Source of the DNA: Alkalihalobacterium alkalinitrilicum | Lineage (GTDB): Bacteria; Bacillota; Bacilli; Bacillales; Bacillaceae_F | DNA: 64,000 nt | Assembly (NCBI RefSeq): GCF_002019605.1 | Contig: NZ_KV917368.1 | Location: 1,152,997 to 1,216,996, forward strand | Direction: 5' to 3' | Shown here: in pieces, positions 18,252 to 27,179 of the stretch | How positions within the stretch are numbered: position 1 is the first letter of the stretch | Layout: each line of letters opens with the position of its first letter | Made by a program: the position numbers and the translations under genes | The notes under the pieces: generated by a model | The model's database searches: none | What the model was told of the DNA's origin: nothing | What the model saw: the letters and a program-made list of their open reading frames with translations, nothing else

Positions 18252-19565
18252 ATGACTTCTTCTGTAGTAGAGACAGCGCAGTTTCATAAGAAACTCATAT
18301 CAGACTATGATTATTCTCTATCTCACTCTGGAATTAACGGTGAGAGAATTGCTGAAAGACTTACTGAACTTTCTAAAATTGGGTTGACTGAACAAGGAGG
18401 TTCCAGAAGAATTTCTTTTTCACCTGAAGAAAGACAAGCTAAAGAATTAGTAAAGAGATGGATGAAGGAAGCTGGATTAGTTATTAGAGAAGACGGTGCA
18501 GGTAATGTTTTTGGACTATTTAAAGGGAAACAGCAAAAACCTTCTGTGTTATCGGGTTCGCATGTTGATAGTGTTCCGAATGGTGGGCATTTTGATGGTC
18601 CATTAGGAGTATTAGCAGCTCTTGAAGTGGCCCAAGCCTGGAAAGAGACAAATTACCAACCTGATTGTCCATTTGAAGTTGTCATTTTCACAGATGAAGA
18701 AGGCGCTAGATTTAATGGAGGCTTAACAGGTAGTCGAGCGGTGACAGGTGAAATCGAAATTGAACAACAAAAGCAGTTGCGAGATTTCGATGGAAAGCCC
18801 TTCGAGGAAGTAATTTCCGAAGACGGTTTAACATTAGAAGGATTTACTCAGGCCTCAAGAGATCTTTCAGAAATTTCTGCATTTGTAGAGGTACACATTG
18901 AACAAGGCAAACGTTTAGAAAGAGAAGGATTATCAGTAGGCGTTGTGACTGGTATAGCTGGCCCTTCATGGTTAAACGTAACATTTGTTGGAGAAGCTGG
19001 TCATGCAGGAAACACGCCAATGAATGATCGAAAAGATGCACTAGTCGCTGCGAGTGAATTGATAGGAAAAGTCGAAAAATTACCTACGCAAGTGAGTTCA
19101 TCAGCCGTTGCAACCATTGGTAAAATCGAAGCACTTCCTAATGGGGTTAACGTTATACCTGGTGAAGTTAGGTTAACAGTAGATATTCGGGATATACATG
19201 AAGATACAAAAAATAGTCTTGTAGATCTTATTGTGAAAGAAGCTGAAGAAATAGCTGCAGCTCATCAAATTACGGTGAATATAACAGAAACGTTGAACGT
19301 TAAACCAGTTGTTGTAAGTGAAGAAATGCAAGAAAAAGCAGCCAAGGCAATTGAAAACACACTCGGGGTACAACCATATTATCTTCCGAGCGGTGCAGGA
19401 CATGATGCAATGGTGCTTGGACGTTATGTCCCAATGGCTATGTTATTTACCCAAAGTAAGGATGGGATCAGTCATAATCCAAAAGAGTGGTCTTCACTTA
19501 ATGATTGTGTAAAAGCGGTTCATGTATTAAAAAACTTTATAGAGCAACTATGTGATAACAAATAA
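18252..19565 (+). CDS. Zn-dependent hydantoinase/carbamoylase-family amidase (M20 peptidase fold)
   Basis: The 437-residue protein has the metal-binding and dimerisation signature of allantoate amidohydrolases and N-carbamoyl-L-amino acid hydrolases: GSHVDSVPNGGHFDGPLGVLAALEV, FTDEEGARFNGGLTGSRA, EVHIEQGKRLE, GEAGHAGNTPMNDRKDAL and PSGAGHDAM near the C terminus. These enzymes hydrolyse N-carbamoyl or ureido groups. Allantoate, N-carbamoyl amino acids and beta-ureidopropionate are all possible. GAGGGGTAGG precedes the ATG. It is followed by TRAP transporter genes with almost no gap, suggesting that the transporter brings in its substrate. Confidence 0.85.
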   Translation: MTSSVVETAQFHKKLISDYDYSLSHSGINGERIAERLTELSKIGLTEQGGSRRISFSPEERQAKELVKRWMKEAGLVIREDGAGNVFGLFKGKQQKPSVLSGSHVDSVPNGGHFDGPLGVLAALEVAQAWKETNYQPDCPFEVVIFTDEEGARFNGGLTGSRAVTGEIEIEQQKQLRDFDGKPFEEVISEDGLTLEGFTQASRDLSEISAFVEVHIEQGKRLEREGLSVGVVTGIAGPSWLNVTFVGEAGHAGNTPMNDRKDALVAASELIGKVEKLPTQVSSSAVATIGKIEALPNGVNVIPGEVRLTVDIRDIHEDTKNSLVDLIVKEAEEIAAAHQITVNITETLNVKPVVVSEEMQEKAAKAIENTLGVQPYYLPSGAGHDAMVLGRYVPMAMLFTQSKDGISHNPKEWSSLNDCVKAVHVLKNFIEQLCDNK

Positions 19566-19578
19566 GGGGGAAATGAAA

Positions 19579-20640
19579 ATGAAATCAAGAAAATGGTTTT
19601 GGTTTACTAGTCTTTTAGCAATCATCGTTCTTTTGGCTGCATGTGGTAGCCAAGAAGAAGCTAACGAAAGTGCAGCTGATGACACAGAAACAACAGGGAC
19701 TGCAGGAACAGAAGAAACGTATGAATGGAAATTAGGATGGAACTCAGGATTAGAAGGAGACTCAAAAGGTGAAGCAGCCATCGCTTTTAAAGAATACGTT
19801 GAAGAAGAGTCTAATGGACGTATTTCCATTGAGTTTTTCCCGAATGAAACGTATGCATCATCACCAGAAATGATCGATGCGGTTCAACTAGGTGCACTTG
19901 AGATGGCAATTCCAGGAGCAAATGAATTAGCCAATGTTATTCCTCAATATGCAGCTTTATCACTACCATTTATCGTAGAAAATCCTGAAGAAGCTTACGC
20001 TGTATTAGACGGTCCTGTCGGTGACCATTTAAAAGATTTAAGTGATGAACATAATTTCGTATCATTAACGGATGTTGACCTTGGGTTCACACAAATTACA
20101 AACAATAGACGACCAATCAACACTCCAGACGACTTAAAAGGAATGAGTATCCGATCACCGAATGATGTAAGTTTAATTGAGACGTTCAGAACATTTGGTT
20201 CTTCAGTATCGACTATGGCCTACACTGAAATTTACAGTGGATTAGCTCAAGGAGTTATTGATGGACAATTTAACCCACTATTAAATATCTATGATCAAAA
20301 TATGCATGAAGTTCAAGATTATTTAGCAATAACAAATCACACGTACTATTACTGCTACATGATTATTAATAACGAAGCCTTCAATAGTCTTGATGCAGAG
20401 CTACAGGAGATTGTTCTTAAAGGATCAGAATTAGCAAGAGATGCTTCTCGAGCAGTTGTTCAAGAAAGTGATGAATACTATCTAGAAAAAGCTAAGGAAG
20501 ATTTCAAAGAAATCACATATCCTGATTTAGCCTTATTCCAAGAAGCCGTTCAACCTGTATATGAACAAGTTGAAGGTGTAATGGGTGCAGATATCATTAC
20601 GCAAATTCAAGAGTTTGCAGAAGAGTACCGTAATCAATAA
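19579..20640 (+). CDS. dctP: TRAP transporter substrate-binding lipoprotein, DctP family
   Basis: About 353 residues from ATG 19579, placed 8 bases after AAGGGGG (upstream ATGs are too close). A lipoprotein signal with lipobox LLAAC is followed by an acidic, Ser/Thr-rich linker and a DctP domain with the family motif (NTPDDLKGMSIRSPN), including the Arg that usually binds a carboxylate. It captures an organic anion outside the membrane for DctQM. It starts 13 bases after the amidase gene. Confidence 0.9.
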   Translation: MKSRKWFWFTSLLAIIVLLAACGSQEEANESAADDTETTGTAGTEETYEWKLGWNSGLEGDSKGEAAIAFKEYVEEESNGRISIEFFPNETYASSPEMIDAVQLGALEMAIPGANELANVIPQYAALSLPFIVENPEEAYAVLDGPVGDHLKDLSDEHNFVSLTDVDLGFTQITNNRRPINTPDDLKGMSIRSPNDVSLIETFRTFGSSVSTMAYTEIYSGLAQGVIDGQFNPLLNIYDQNMHEVQDYLAITNHTYYYCYMIINNEAFNSLDAELQEIVLKGSELARDASRAVVQESDEYYLEKAKEDFKEITYPDLALFQEAVQPVYEQVEGVMGADIITQIQEFAEEYRNQ

Positions 20641-20649
20641 TAGTTTTTC

Positions 20650-20679
20650 AAGATGAGGCCTCATCAAAGGCCTCATCTT
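20650..20679 (+). terminator. Intra-operon hairpin between dctP and dctQ
   Basis: Perfect 12-base arms AAGATGAGGCCT / AGGCCTCATCTT with a 6-base loop, followed by only a short TTTC tract. It lies between the binding protein gene and the membrane subunits, so it probably acts as a partial terminator or 3' stabiliser that yields more DctP than DctQM. Confidence 0.7.
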
Positions 20680-20698
20680 TCATAAGGAGTGTTTTTAT

Positions 20699-21220
20699 AT
20701 GGACAATGAAAACAGAAAAAGTTCACTTTCCTTTATTGACAAAACGATCAATATTCTTGATTTACTAGCAAGTGGATTAATGGCGCTCCTAACACTCGTT
20801 GTGTTTAGTGAAGTTTTAAGCAGATATGTTTTTAATTTTCCTCTCGTATTCTCGAATGAATTAACACAGTTATTATTTCCATGGGTCATATTCATTGCTA
20901 TTATCTCTGTAACTAAAAACGAGGGACACCTTTCGATCAACTTTTTTCGTGAATTAATGCCAAAAACTTTTCAAAAGTGGGCGTTTATTTTTTCAAAATT
21001 AGTAATGCTATATTTTTCCTTATACATGCTGATTTCAAGTTATCAATTGGCTCAAGCTGTTTCGAATCAGGTTCTTCCTATGTTACGAATTTCGAGGGCT
21101 TGGTTGTTTTATTCAGTAGTTGTATCTTTTGCTGCAATTACCATTATTCTACTGTACCAACTCGTCCTAATTTTTATGAATAAATTAGAGCCAACTAGAG
21201 AGGAGGATAAGTTGCTATGA
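20699..21220 (+). CDS. dctQ: TRAP transporter small membrane subunit, DctQ family
   Basis: The 173-residue protein has four membrane segments typical of DctQ, beginning INILDLLASGLMALLTLVVFSEVLSRYVF, with the conserved region FSNELTQLLFPWVIFIAIISV. It forms a complex with DctM. AAGGAG precedes the ATG, and the last four bases (ATGA) overlap the dctM start, giving translational coupling. Confidence 0.9.
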   Translation: MDNENRKSSLSFIDKTINILDLLASGLMALLTLVVFSEVLSRYVFNFPLVFSNELTQLLFPWVIFIAIISVTKNEGHLSINFFRELMPKTFQKWAFIFSKLVMLYFSLYMLISSYQLAQAVSNQVLPMLRISRAWLFYSVVVSFAAITIILLYQLVLIFMNKLEPTREEDKLL

Positions 21221-22488
21221 TTTGGATAATGATTGCTTGTTTCTTTCTATTAATCGTTTTTGGGGTTCCAATTGCTTTTGCCATGGGGGCATCGGCCTTA
21301 ATGTACATTATGGTGGCGGGAATTCCGCTTGAAATGGTCGCCCAACGATTTTTCTCCAATACTCAATCATTTGCATTTTTAGCGATTCCGTTTTTTATTC
21401 TAGCTGGGAATTTAATGATCCACGGCAATATTGCCAAAAGAATTATTGATGTTGCCGATTCCATGGTCCGACAATTACCTGGTGGATTAGGGTGTGTTTC
21501 CGTCGTTACAAGTATGGGAATGGCTGGAGTGTCAGGGTCTTCAGTAGCGGATGCAGCATCAACTGGAAGTGTTTTAATTCCTGAAATGAAAAGAAAGGGA
21601 TATACATCTTCATTTGCTGCAGCGATTAATGCATCAAGTTCGGTTGTTGGTATTATCATTCCTCCTAGTAGTACGATGATTATCATTGCTTGGTTGGCAA
21701 ATTTATCAGTTGCGAAAATGTTTTTAGCAGGTGTCATTCCTGGTCTTTTAATTGGTCTTATCTATCTAATTACAACGGTAATGATATCGATAAAAAGGGG
21801 ATATCCGCGAGAGAGCAAACCTACGTTTATGGAGTTTTTAAATAGCATTCGAAAAGCTTCATGGGCATTACTTTTACCGATCTTATTAATCGGTTCCATA
21901 GTACTCGGTATTGCAACCGCAACTGAAGCAGCATCCTTAGCTGTTATTTATGCTTTATTAGTCGGATTATTTGTTTATCGTAGCTTGAATATGAAAAATA
22001 TTTTAAAGTCCATTCGTGAAACCATACATGGTACAGGTGTCGTTATGATTACCGTTTGTACATCGATGATTTTTACGTGGGTATTAATAACAGAAGGCAT
22101 CCCGAAAATGATTGCTGATTTATTAGGCGCTCTTGGCTTACCAGCTTGGGGATTATTATTAGTCATCATTGCAATTATGCTTGTTGCAGGTATGATTATG
22201 GAACTAGTTCCTAATTTATTCTTGTTTATCCCGATCTTTTTCCCAATAGCGACCGAGCTAGGTATGGATCCTATTCAATTTTCAATTGTCATGCTTGTAA
22301 GTCTAGCATTAGGAATGTTTACTCCTCCTGTTGGGGCAACATTATTTATTTCTTGTTATATTGCAAAAGTCGGAATCGAGAAAACAATCAAAGATATTCT
22401 CCCATTTTTCATCGCGGGTATTATCGTTGTTCTTCTTGTTACCTTTATTCCATCTCTAACGTTATGGCTACCCGGAATTTTTGAGTAA
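21217..22488 (+). CDS. dctM: TRAP transporter large membrane subunit, DctM family
   Basis: The 423-residue protein has about 12 membrane segments. Family motifs include FAMGASALMYIM, PFFILAGNLM, GGLGCVSVVTSMGMAGVSGSSVADAAS and IIPPSSTMIIIAWL. DctM is the sodium-coupled transport channel of TRAP systems. It overlaps dctQ by 4 bases and is followed by a terminator. Confidence 0.92.
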   Translation: MIWIMIACFFLLIVFGVPIAFAMGASALMYIMVAGIPLEMVAQRFFSNTQSFAFLAIPFFILAGNLMIHGNIAKRIIDVADSMVRQLPGGLGCVSVVTSMGMAGVSGSSVADAASTGSVLIPEMKRKGYTSSFAAAINASSSVVGIIIPPSSTMIIIAWLANLSVAKMFLAGVIPGLLIGLIYLITTVMISIKRGYPRESKPTFMEFLNSIRKASWALLLPILLIGSIVLGIATATEAASLAVIYALLVGLFVYRSLNMKNILKSIRETIHGTGVVMITVCTSMIFTWVLITEGIPKMIADLLGALGLPAWGLLLVIIAIMLVAGMIMELVPNLFLFIPIFFPIATELGMDPIQFSIVMLVSLALGMFTPPVGATLFISCYIAKVGIEKTIKDILPFFIAGIIVVLLVTFIPSLTLWLPGIFE

Positions 22489-22530
22489 CTATATTTGGAG
22501 GGTTGGACAAGTTGTAAGTAAAAATGGTTG

Positions 22531-22562
22531 AGGACAAATAAGGTTCGTACATTATTTGTCCT
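22531..22562 (+). terminator. Hairpin at the end of the TRAP operon
   Basis: AGGACAAATAA and TTATTTGTCCT form an 11-bp stem. The T tract after it is weak (TACATAT). Confidence 0.6.
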
Positions 22563-22568
22563 TACATA

Positions 22569-22683
22569 TAAAGTGAAACTTTCATCAATGAGGGTTTTCC
22601 TCTTCCCCCACTAATCCTTGTTTGCTTCCTCGAAGTCATGAAGTGGGGGTATTACTGCCAGTTGATACGGGATAAAAGTTCTT
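22569..22683 (+). repeat. Dispersed intergenic repeat, shortened copy
   Basis: Both ends of the element are present (AAAGTGAAACTTTCATCA at the left and CTGCCAGTTGATACGGGATAA at the right, here written in pieces), but about 50 bases of the middle seen in the 51633-51805 copy are missing. It lies between dctM and the DUF3100 gene in the orientation opposite to the full copy. Confidence 0.7.
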
Positions 22684-22763
22684 GAAAATGAGAATAGAGA
22701 GCTTTTCGGCAAAACTCAGTCATTTTGTTAGTAAACAGTTAAATTGAAAAAGGAGTGATTAAG

Positions 22764-23576
22764 ATGTCAGAACAACATAGTAATATATTGAAAGATTGGC
22801 GTCTCCATGCAATCGTGTTTGTAATTGTGTTAGTAACAGAACGAATAGGTACTCATTCCTTTTCATTAGGACCTGGTGTAATTTTACTATTACCGATGCT
22901 ATATGCAATATTGATCGGGATTGCTTTATATTTCACACCTTTAATTAAAGAAAAACAATCCAAAAATGCTGAACCGCTTATTGTTCTTGGTGTCACTTTA
23001 TTAATCGCAAAAATTGGCGTGATTATCGGCCCAGCTTTACCACAAATTATTGCAGCAGGTCCAGCTTTGCTCCTGCAAGAGTTTGGAAATCTAGCAACGA
23101 TTTTTATTGCTTTGCCTGTTGCCGTATTTCTTGGGTTAAAAAGAGAAAGTATTGGAATGACACACTCCATTGCACGTGAACCGAATGTCGGTTTGATTAT
23201 GGACAAATTTGGTTTTAATTCTCCAGAAGGTCGCGGTGTAATGGCTATATATATTTTTGGGACTGTATTTGGTGCAGTATTTATGGGAGTCATATCTGGA
23301 TTTTTAGCAACATTAACACCTCTTCATCCTTTGTCATTTGCAATGGCTTCAGGCATCGGGAGTGGCAGTATGATGGCCGCCGCAAGTGGATCGCTCGTTG
23401 CAGCCTTTCCAAATCTTGAAACAGATATTGTCGCTTTTGCTGGAGCTAGTAATCTATTATCTCTTTCTACTGGACTATATATGAGTATTTTTATTGGCTT
23501 ACCATTAACTGAAAAATTATATAGTATGTTAACGAAGCGGAGAAATAAGAACAAAAATACAGGAATGGGGGCATAA
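22764..23576 (+). CDS. DUF3100 multi-pass membrane protein
   Basis: About 270 residues from ATG 22764, 7 bases after AAAGGAGTG; an in-frame GTG at 22755 lies on that site. Eight or so membrane helices with TERIGTHSFSLGPGVILLLPMLYA, GFNSPEGRGVMAIYIFGTVFGAVF and ASGIGSGSMMAAASGSLVA. I recognise this as the DUF3100 family, often encoded near amidases or peptidases. Probably the main subunit of a small-molecule transporter together with the next gene; substrate unknown. Confidence 0.75.
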   Translation: MSEQHSNILKDWRLHAIVFVIVLVTERIGTHSFSLGPGVILLLPMLYAILIGIALYFTPLIKEKQSKNAEPLIVLGVTLLIAKIGVIIGPALPQIIAAGPALLLQEFGNLATIFIALPVAVFLGLKRESIGMTHSIAREPNVGLIMDKFGFNSPEGRGVMAIYIFGTVFGAVFMGVISGFLATLTPLHPLSFAMASGIGSGSMMAAASGSLVAAFPNLETDIVAFAGASNLLSLSTGLYMSIFIGLPLTEKLYSMLTKRRNKNKNTGMGA

Positions 23577-23579
23577 ATC

Positions 23580-24032
23580 ATGTTAAAGAATATTCAAGAA
23601 TGGGTATTATTATTGCTTATTTTTGGTGTTGTAGCGACATTAGGTAATTGGATTGGTTATGATGTTCTGCCTATTCAAGCCATTCCTGGGATGCTAGTCT
23701 TGCTTGCTATATGTTTAGCTGGTTTAATCATTCATAAGTTATTACCTTTTAAAATTCCAAGCGTTGCTTATATTGCAATTATTGGTATTCTCGTATCGAT
23801 GCCATGGATGCCTGGATCTACCCAAATTGTAACATGGACAAACGAAGTCAATCTCTTAGCGTTAACAACACCAATTTTAGCTTACGCTGGTATTGCGATT
23901 GGCCGTTCATGGTCAGATTTTGTTCAACTTGGTTGGAGAAGTATCGTAGTAGCTATTTGTGTATTTGTTGGTACGTTTCTTGGGTCAGCGCTCATTGCTG
24001 AAATTATCCTAAGAATTCAAGGGATCATTTAA
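23580..24032 (+). CDS. Small membrane partner of the DUF3100 protein
   Basis: The 150-residue protein has four or five membrane segments (WVLLLLIFGVVATLGNWIGY, AIPGMLVLLAICLAGLIIH, VAYIAIIGILVSM, WRSIVVAICVFVGTFLGSALIAEIIL). It starts 3 bases after the DUF3100 stop. The arrangement resembles two-gene membrane transporters in which both halves are needed. No function is assigned. Confidence 0.65.
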   Translation: MLKNIQEWVLLLLIFGVVATLGNWIGYDVLPIQAIPGMLVLLAICLAGLIIHKLLPFKIPSVAYIAIIGILVSMPWMPGSTQIVTWTNEVNLLALTTPILAYAGIAIGRSWSDFVQLGWRSIVVAICVFVGTFLGSALIAEIILRIQGII

Positions 24033-24117
24033 TTTCAAAAGAGGTGATAAAGTTTCGCTTTCCCTACTTCTTAGAGCGCTGGGAACCTTTATACGTGTAT
24101 GATAACTTCCTTAATGA

Positions 24118-24175
24118 ATAGAGGCTGATTCAAAAGGTCACATTCCGTGACAAATTTGAACCAGCTCTTTTTTAT
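24118..24175 (+). terminator. Terminator after the DUF3100 pair
   Basis: A long imperfect stem runs from GAGGCTGATTCAAA through a GTCAC/GTGAC inner stem to TTTGAACCAGCTC, followed by TTTTTTATTTT. Confidence 0.75.
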
Positions 24176-24313
24176 TTTAAATTTCTGGTGTGAAACAAAC
24201 TGAAATTATATTTTTCAAATCAGAAATGAAAGGGCAGTTCGGGGGAAGAACAATTCAAGCAAAACAATTGATGGAGAAGAAAATTTATAAATTCCTATAA
24301 GTCTGAATTTTCA

Positions 24314-24372
24314 TTGACATATCCTACATGAACCAATTAAAATTAAGAGAACCGACCGATCGTACGGTCAGT
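24314..24372 (+). promoter_or_regulatory. Promoter with TetR-type operator, acyl-CoA ligase gene
   Basis: TTGACA at 24314-24319 and TAAAAT at 24338-24343 (18-base spacing) form a SigA-type promoter. The palindrome GACCGATCGTACGGTC lies just downstream (about 24354-24369), where a bound repressor would block transcription. A near-identical palindrome precedes the small gene at 26233, and a TetR gene follows at 26514. The region 24176-24313 shows nothing else. Confidence 0.75.
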
Positions 24373-24459
24373 ATTAATATTGATTGAAAACGCTACCAAG
24401 TAACAACAAAGAAAAGGTAGTTAGTTTTTAATTTTAATTAATCAAAAGGGAGAGGTCTT

Positions 24460-25971
24460 ATGAATCTTTATACTAATCTTTCAAACTCGTTTAAACTTTA
24501 TCCAGAAAAAGAGGCTTATGTTTTTTTAAATGAAAGTACAACTTTTCGTGAGTTACATCAAAAGGTAAACCAGTTTGCTCATAGCTTGTCTCAACAAGGC
24601 ATAAAAAAAGGAGATTCAGTTGCGTTATTACTTGGTAACACACCTGAATTTATCATTGCTTATTACGGAGCTCTTTGTTCAGGAGCTACAGTCGTTCCTG
24701 TTAATCCGACATTTACCTCTCGAGAAATTGAGTATATTCTCTCAAACAGTAAAGCAAAGGGTGTTATAGCAGATGCTAGTTTACATACAACATTAACAGA
24801 AGTAAAACTTAAGTTACCAACGATTAGTTTTATCGTCTATACGAAAGCAATAGAAAGTGAACTTGCATTTGAGTCTTTCGTTAATCATAATGTACAAACA
24901 TTTGCTGGTCCATCCATCGAAGAAGAAGATTTAGCTGTTATTTTATATACATCTGGAACAACTGGCAATCCAAAAGGAGTTATGTTAACACATAAAAATC
25001 TCCTTTCTAATGCAGAAGCTTGTCGTGATTTGTTTGAAATGACAAAAGAAGACCGAGTTGTAACCGTTTTACCTATTTTTCATGTGTTCTGTATGACGGT
25101 TTGCTTCAATGCATCGATTTTATCTGGTGCAACTATGTTATTAATACCAAAATTTAGCCCACAAGATGTAGTTGAAACCATCAGTAAGCAGCAAGCGACG
25201 ATTTTTGCTGGAGTACCGACGATGTATAATTTCTTACTTCAAATTCCTACAACGAAAGAACAATTTAGTTCACTAAGAATTAGTATTTCTGGTGGTGCCT
25301 CTTTACCTGTTGCATTGCTACATAAATTTAAAGAGCATACGGGAATTGATATTCAAGAGGGTTATGGTTTAAGTGAAGCAGCACCCGTTACTACATTTAA
25401 TCCAATCAACGGAGAACGTAAACCTGGTTCAATTGGAGTAAATCTTCCTAATGTTGAAAATAAAGTGGTTGATATTGATGGAAATGAAGTACCTACTGGT
25501 GAGGTTGGGGAATTGATTGTAAAAGGACCCAATGTCATGAAAGGATACCTTGGTATGCCAGAAGAAACGAGTCGTACGATTAAGGATGGATGGTTGTACA
25601 CTGGAGATATGGCGACGATGGATCAGGATGGGTACGTATTTATTGTTGACCGTAAAAAAGATATGATTCTTGTCGGTGGATATAATGTGTATCCACGAGA
25701 AGTAGAAGAAGTTCTTTACGATCACCCAGAAATTATTGAAGCCGCTGTTATTGGTGTACCTGATGAAAGTTACGGTGAAGCTGTTAAAGCGTTTGTAGTT
25801 TCAAAAAATCCATCACTAATAGAAAATGACTTAAAAATATATTTAGAAGATAAGTTAGTAAAATATAAGCGACCTCAATACATCGAATTCCTAGCGGAGT
25901 TACCAAAAAATACAACAGGTAAAATCTTGCGAAGGAACCTCAGGAATGTCGAGCAAGCTCAAACAAAGTAA
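24460..25971 (+). CDS. Long-chain fatty acid--CoA ligase (acyl-CoA synthetase)
   Basis: The 503-residue member of the ANL adenylating superfamily has the AMP-binding P-loop YTSGTTGNPKGVMLTH near residue 165, EGYGLSEAAP, GWLYTGDMATMDQDGYVFIVDRKKDMILVGGYNVYP and the C-terminal catalytic Lys in PKNTTGKILRR. It activates fatty acids to acyl-CoA for beta-oxidation. GGGAGAGG precedes the ATG. The TetR-type operator upstream and the TetR and acyl-CoA dehydrogenase genes downstream support a fatty acid role; chain length is not determined. Confidence 0.88.
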   Translation: MNLYTNLSNSFKLYPEKEAYVFLNESTTFRELHQKVNQFAHSLSQQGIKKGDSVALLLGNTPEFIIAYYGALCSGATVVPVNPTFTSREIEYILSNSKAKGVIADASLHTTLTEVKLKLPTISFIVYTKAIESELAFESFVNHNVQTFAGPSIEEEDLAVILYTSGTTGNPKGVMLTHKNLLSNAEACRDLFEMTKEDRVVTVLPIFHVFCMTVCFNASILSGATMLLIPKFSPQDVVETISKQQATIFAGVPTMYNFLLQIPTTKEQFSSLRISISGGASLPVALLHKFKEHTGIDIQEGYGLSEAAPVTTFNPINGERKPGSIGVNLPNVENKVVDIDGNEVPTGEVGELIVKGPNVMKGYLGMPEETSRTIKDGWLYTGDMATMDQDGYVFIVDRKKDMILVGGYNVYPREVEEVLYDHPEIIEAAVIGVPDESYGEAVKAFVVSKNPSLIENDLKIYLEDKLVKYKRPQYIEFLAELPKNTTGKILRRNLRNVEQAQTK

Positions 25972-26012
25972 ATTTTCTTTCCTAAAAAATTGTTTTACTA
26001 TTTATTGTATCG

Positions 26013-26040
26013 AAGCCAAGCATTTGCTTGGCTTTTCTTG
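26013..26040 (+). terminator. Rho-independent terminator
   Basis: AAGCCAAG / CTTGGCTT hairpin followed by TTCTTGTTTT after the acyl-CoA ligase gene. Confidence 0.75.
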
Positions 26041-26128
26041 TTTTATATTGTCTAAACTCTTATTTCATATAAGCTATAGGTTATTACATGCTAAATTGAA
26101 AATTAATTTGAAAAATTAAGATATTCGG

Positions 26129-26187
26129 TTGACAAACCCAAAGAATATTCCTAAAATTAGAATATAACCGACCGATCAATCGGTCGG
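26129..26187 (+). promoter_or_regulatory. Promoter with perfect TetR-type palindrome
   Basis: TTGACA at 26129-26134 and TAAAAT at 26152-26157 with 17-base spacing. The operator CCGACCGAT-CA-ATCGGTCGG at 26168-26187 has perfect 9-base arms and sits at the start of transcription. It probably controls the small gene and the TetR gene itself. Confidence 0.82.
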
Positions 26188-26232
26188 AAAATTGATTTCT
26201 AGCTGGAATAAATAATTGAGGTGAATAAAGGT

Positions 26233-26415
26233 ATGGATAGAGTACTTCAACTCTTAGATGGCTCAATTTCCGAACTTAATAAACTAGAGAATGAATTAAA
26301 AAATTTAAACGAAGAAGAACTAGGACAAGTTGCTGCATCGTATCCATTCAACGATTACTTCCATGAAGTAGTATTAAAATTAAAAAAATGGAAATTAGAA
26401 ATAGAGAATCATTAA
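26233..26415 (+). CDS. Small helical protein in the fatty acid locus
   Basis: A protein of 60 residues from ATG 26233, 8 bases after GAGGTGA (an in-frame GTG at 26221 lies on that site). It is predicted helical and charged (LLDGSISELNKLENELKNLNEEELGQVAASYPF), with no membrane segment. I do not recognise it. Its own TetR-controlled promoter and its place ahead of the TetR gene suggest a role linked to the fatty acid locus. Confidence 0.5.
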   Translation: MDRVLQLLDGSISELNKLENELKNLNEEELGQVAASYPFNDYFHEVVLKLKKWKLEIENH

Positions 26416-26513
26416 TCGTTTTTTAGAGTGACCGCTCGTATTAGTGACCTTACAGCCAAACTAGAACTTCAGAACTTCATAATATGATAGGGTACTGATT
26501 GGAGGAAGAGCAC

Positions 26514-27137
26514 GTGTCAGAACAAACGAAAAAGAAAATTATAGATGCAGCTTTATCACTATTTAAAGAGAAGGGGTTTCATGAAGTTTCTGTACGCATG
26601 ATTGCAAAGGAAGCTGGGATATCAAATGGTGGATTTTACCACCATTTTCATTCTAAAGATGAACTCCTATATCAACTTAATGATTTTATTCTTACATACG
26701 TTATGGAAACTGGAAAGGCTGTTGCAAAGGAACGCGAAAGCGCTATTGAAAAGTTAGAAAGTATGATTCGTGCTTTCATAAGGGTCTTTGATGTTTATAA
26801 CCTCGAGGTTACTATTATGTACCGCGAAAACCATTATCTTGCTCCAGAGTATTATGAAAAAATTAAGCAAAAAAGAGATGAGTATCAACAATATATTTTT
26901 TCTATTATAGAGGAAGGTATACAGGCTGGTGACATACGTTCGAACACTCCACTTTTATTAAATGGAATGGCAATATTTGGAATGGTGAACTGGACGTATC
27001 AATGGTATGAAAAAAACCGAAGTATTTTAATAGACAATATAGCAGATGTGTACATTGACTTTATTTTTAATGCACTAATGACAAAAAGAGCAAAACTCAA
27101 TCCCAACTATCATCAATATTTTCTAGATGATGAGTAA
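26514..27137 (+). CDS. TetR-family regulator of the fatty acid locus
   Basis: About 207 residues from GTG 26514, 8 bases after GGAGG; the in-frame TTG at 26499 would overlap that site. The N-terminal DNA-binding domain is clear: IIDAALSLFKEKGFHEVSVRMIAKEAGISNGGFYHHFHSKDELL. The C-terminal ligand domain is helical. Two matching palindromes at 24354 and 26168 are its likely operators. By analogy with Bacillus FadR, acyl-CoA could be the inducer; that is inferred from neighbours, not seen in the sequence. Confidence 0.85.
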   Translation: MSEQTKKKIIDAALSLFKEKGFHEVSVRMIAKEAGISNGGFYHHFHSKDELLYQLNDFILTYVMETGKAVAKERESAIEKLESMIRAFIRVFDVYNLEVTIMYRENHYLAPEYYEKIKQKRDEYQQYIFSIIEEGIQAGDIRSNTPLLLNGMAIFGMVNWTYQWYEKNRSILIDNIADVYIDFIFNALMTKRAKLNPNYHQYFLDDE

Positions 27138-27179
27138 AGTTTCATTGATTTACAGATTAAAATTTGTTCAATTTTGCTT

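Noticed and set aside
26233-26415. The small helical gene as an antitoxin or toxin with the TetR gene
   Set aside because: No toxin motif is seen, and TetR control with fatty acid genes explains the context better.
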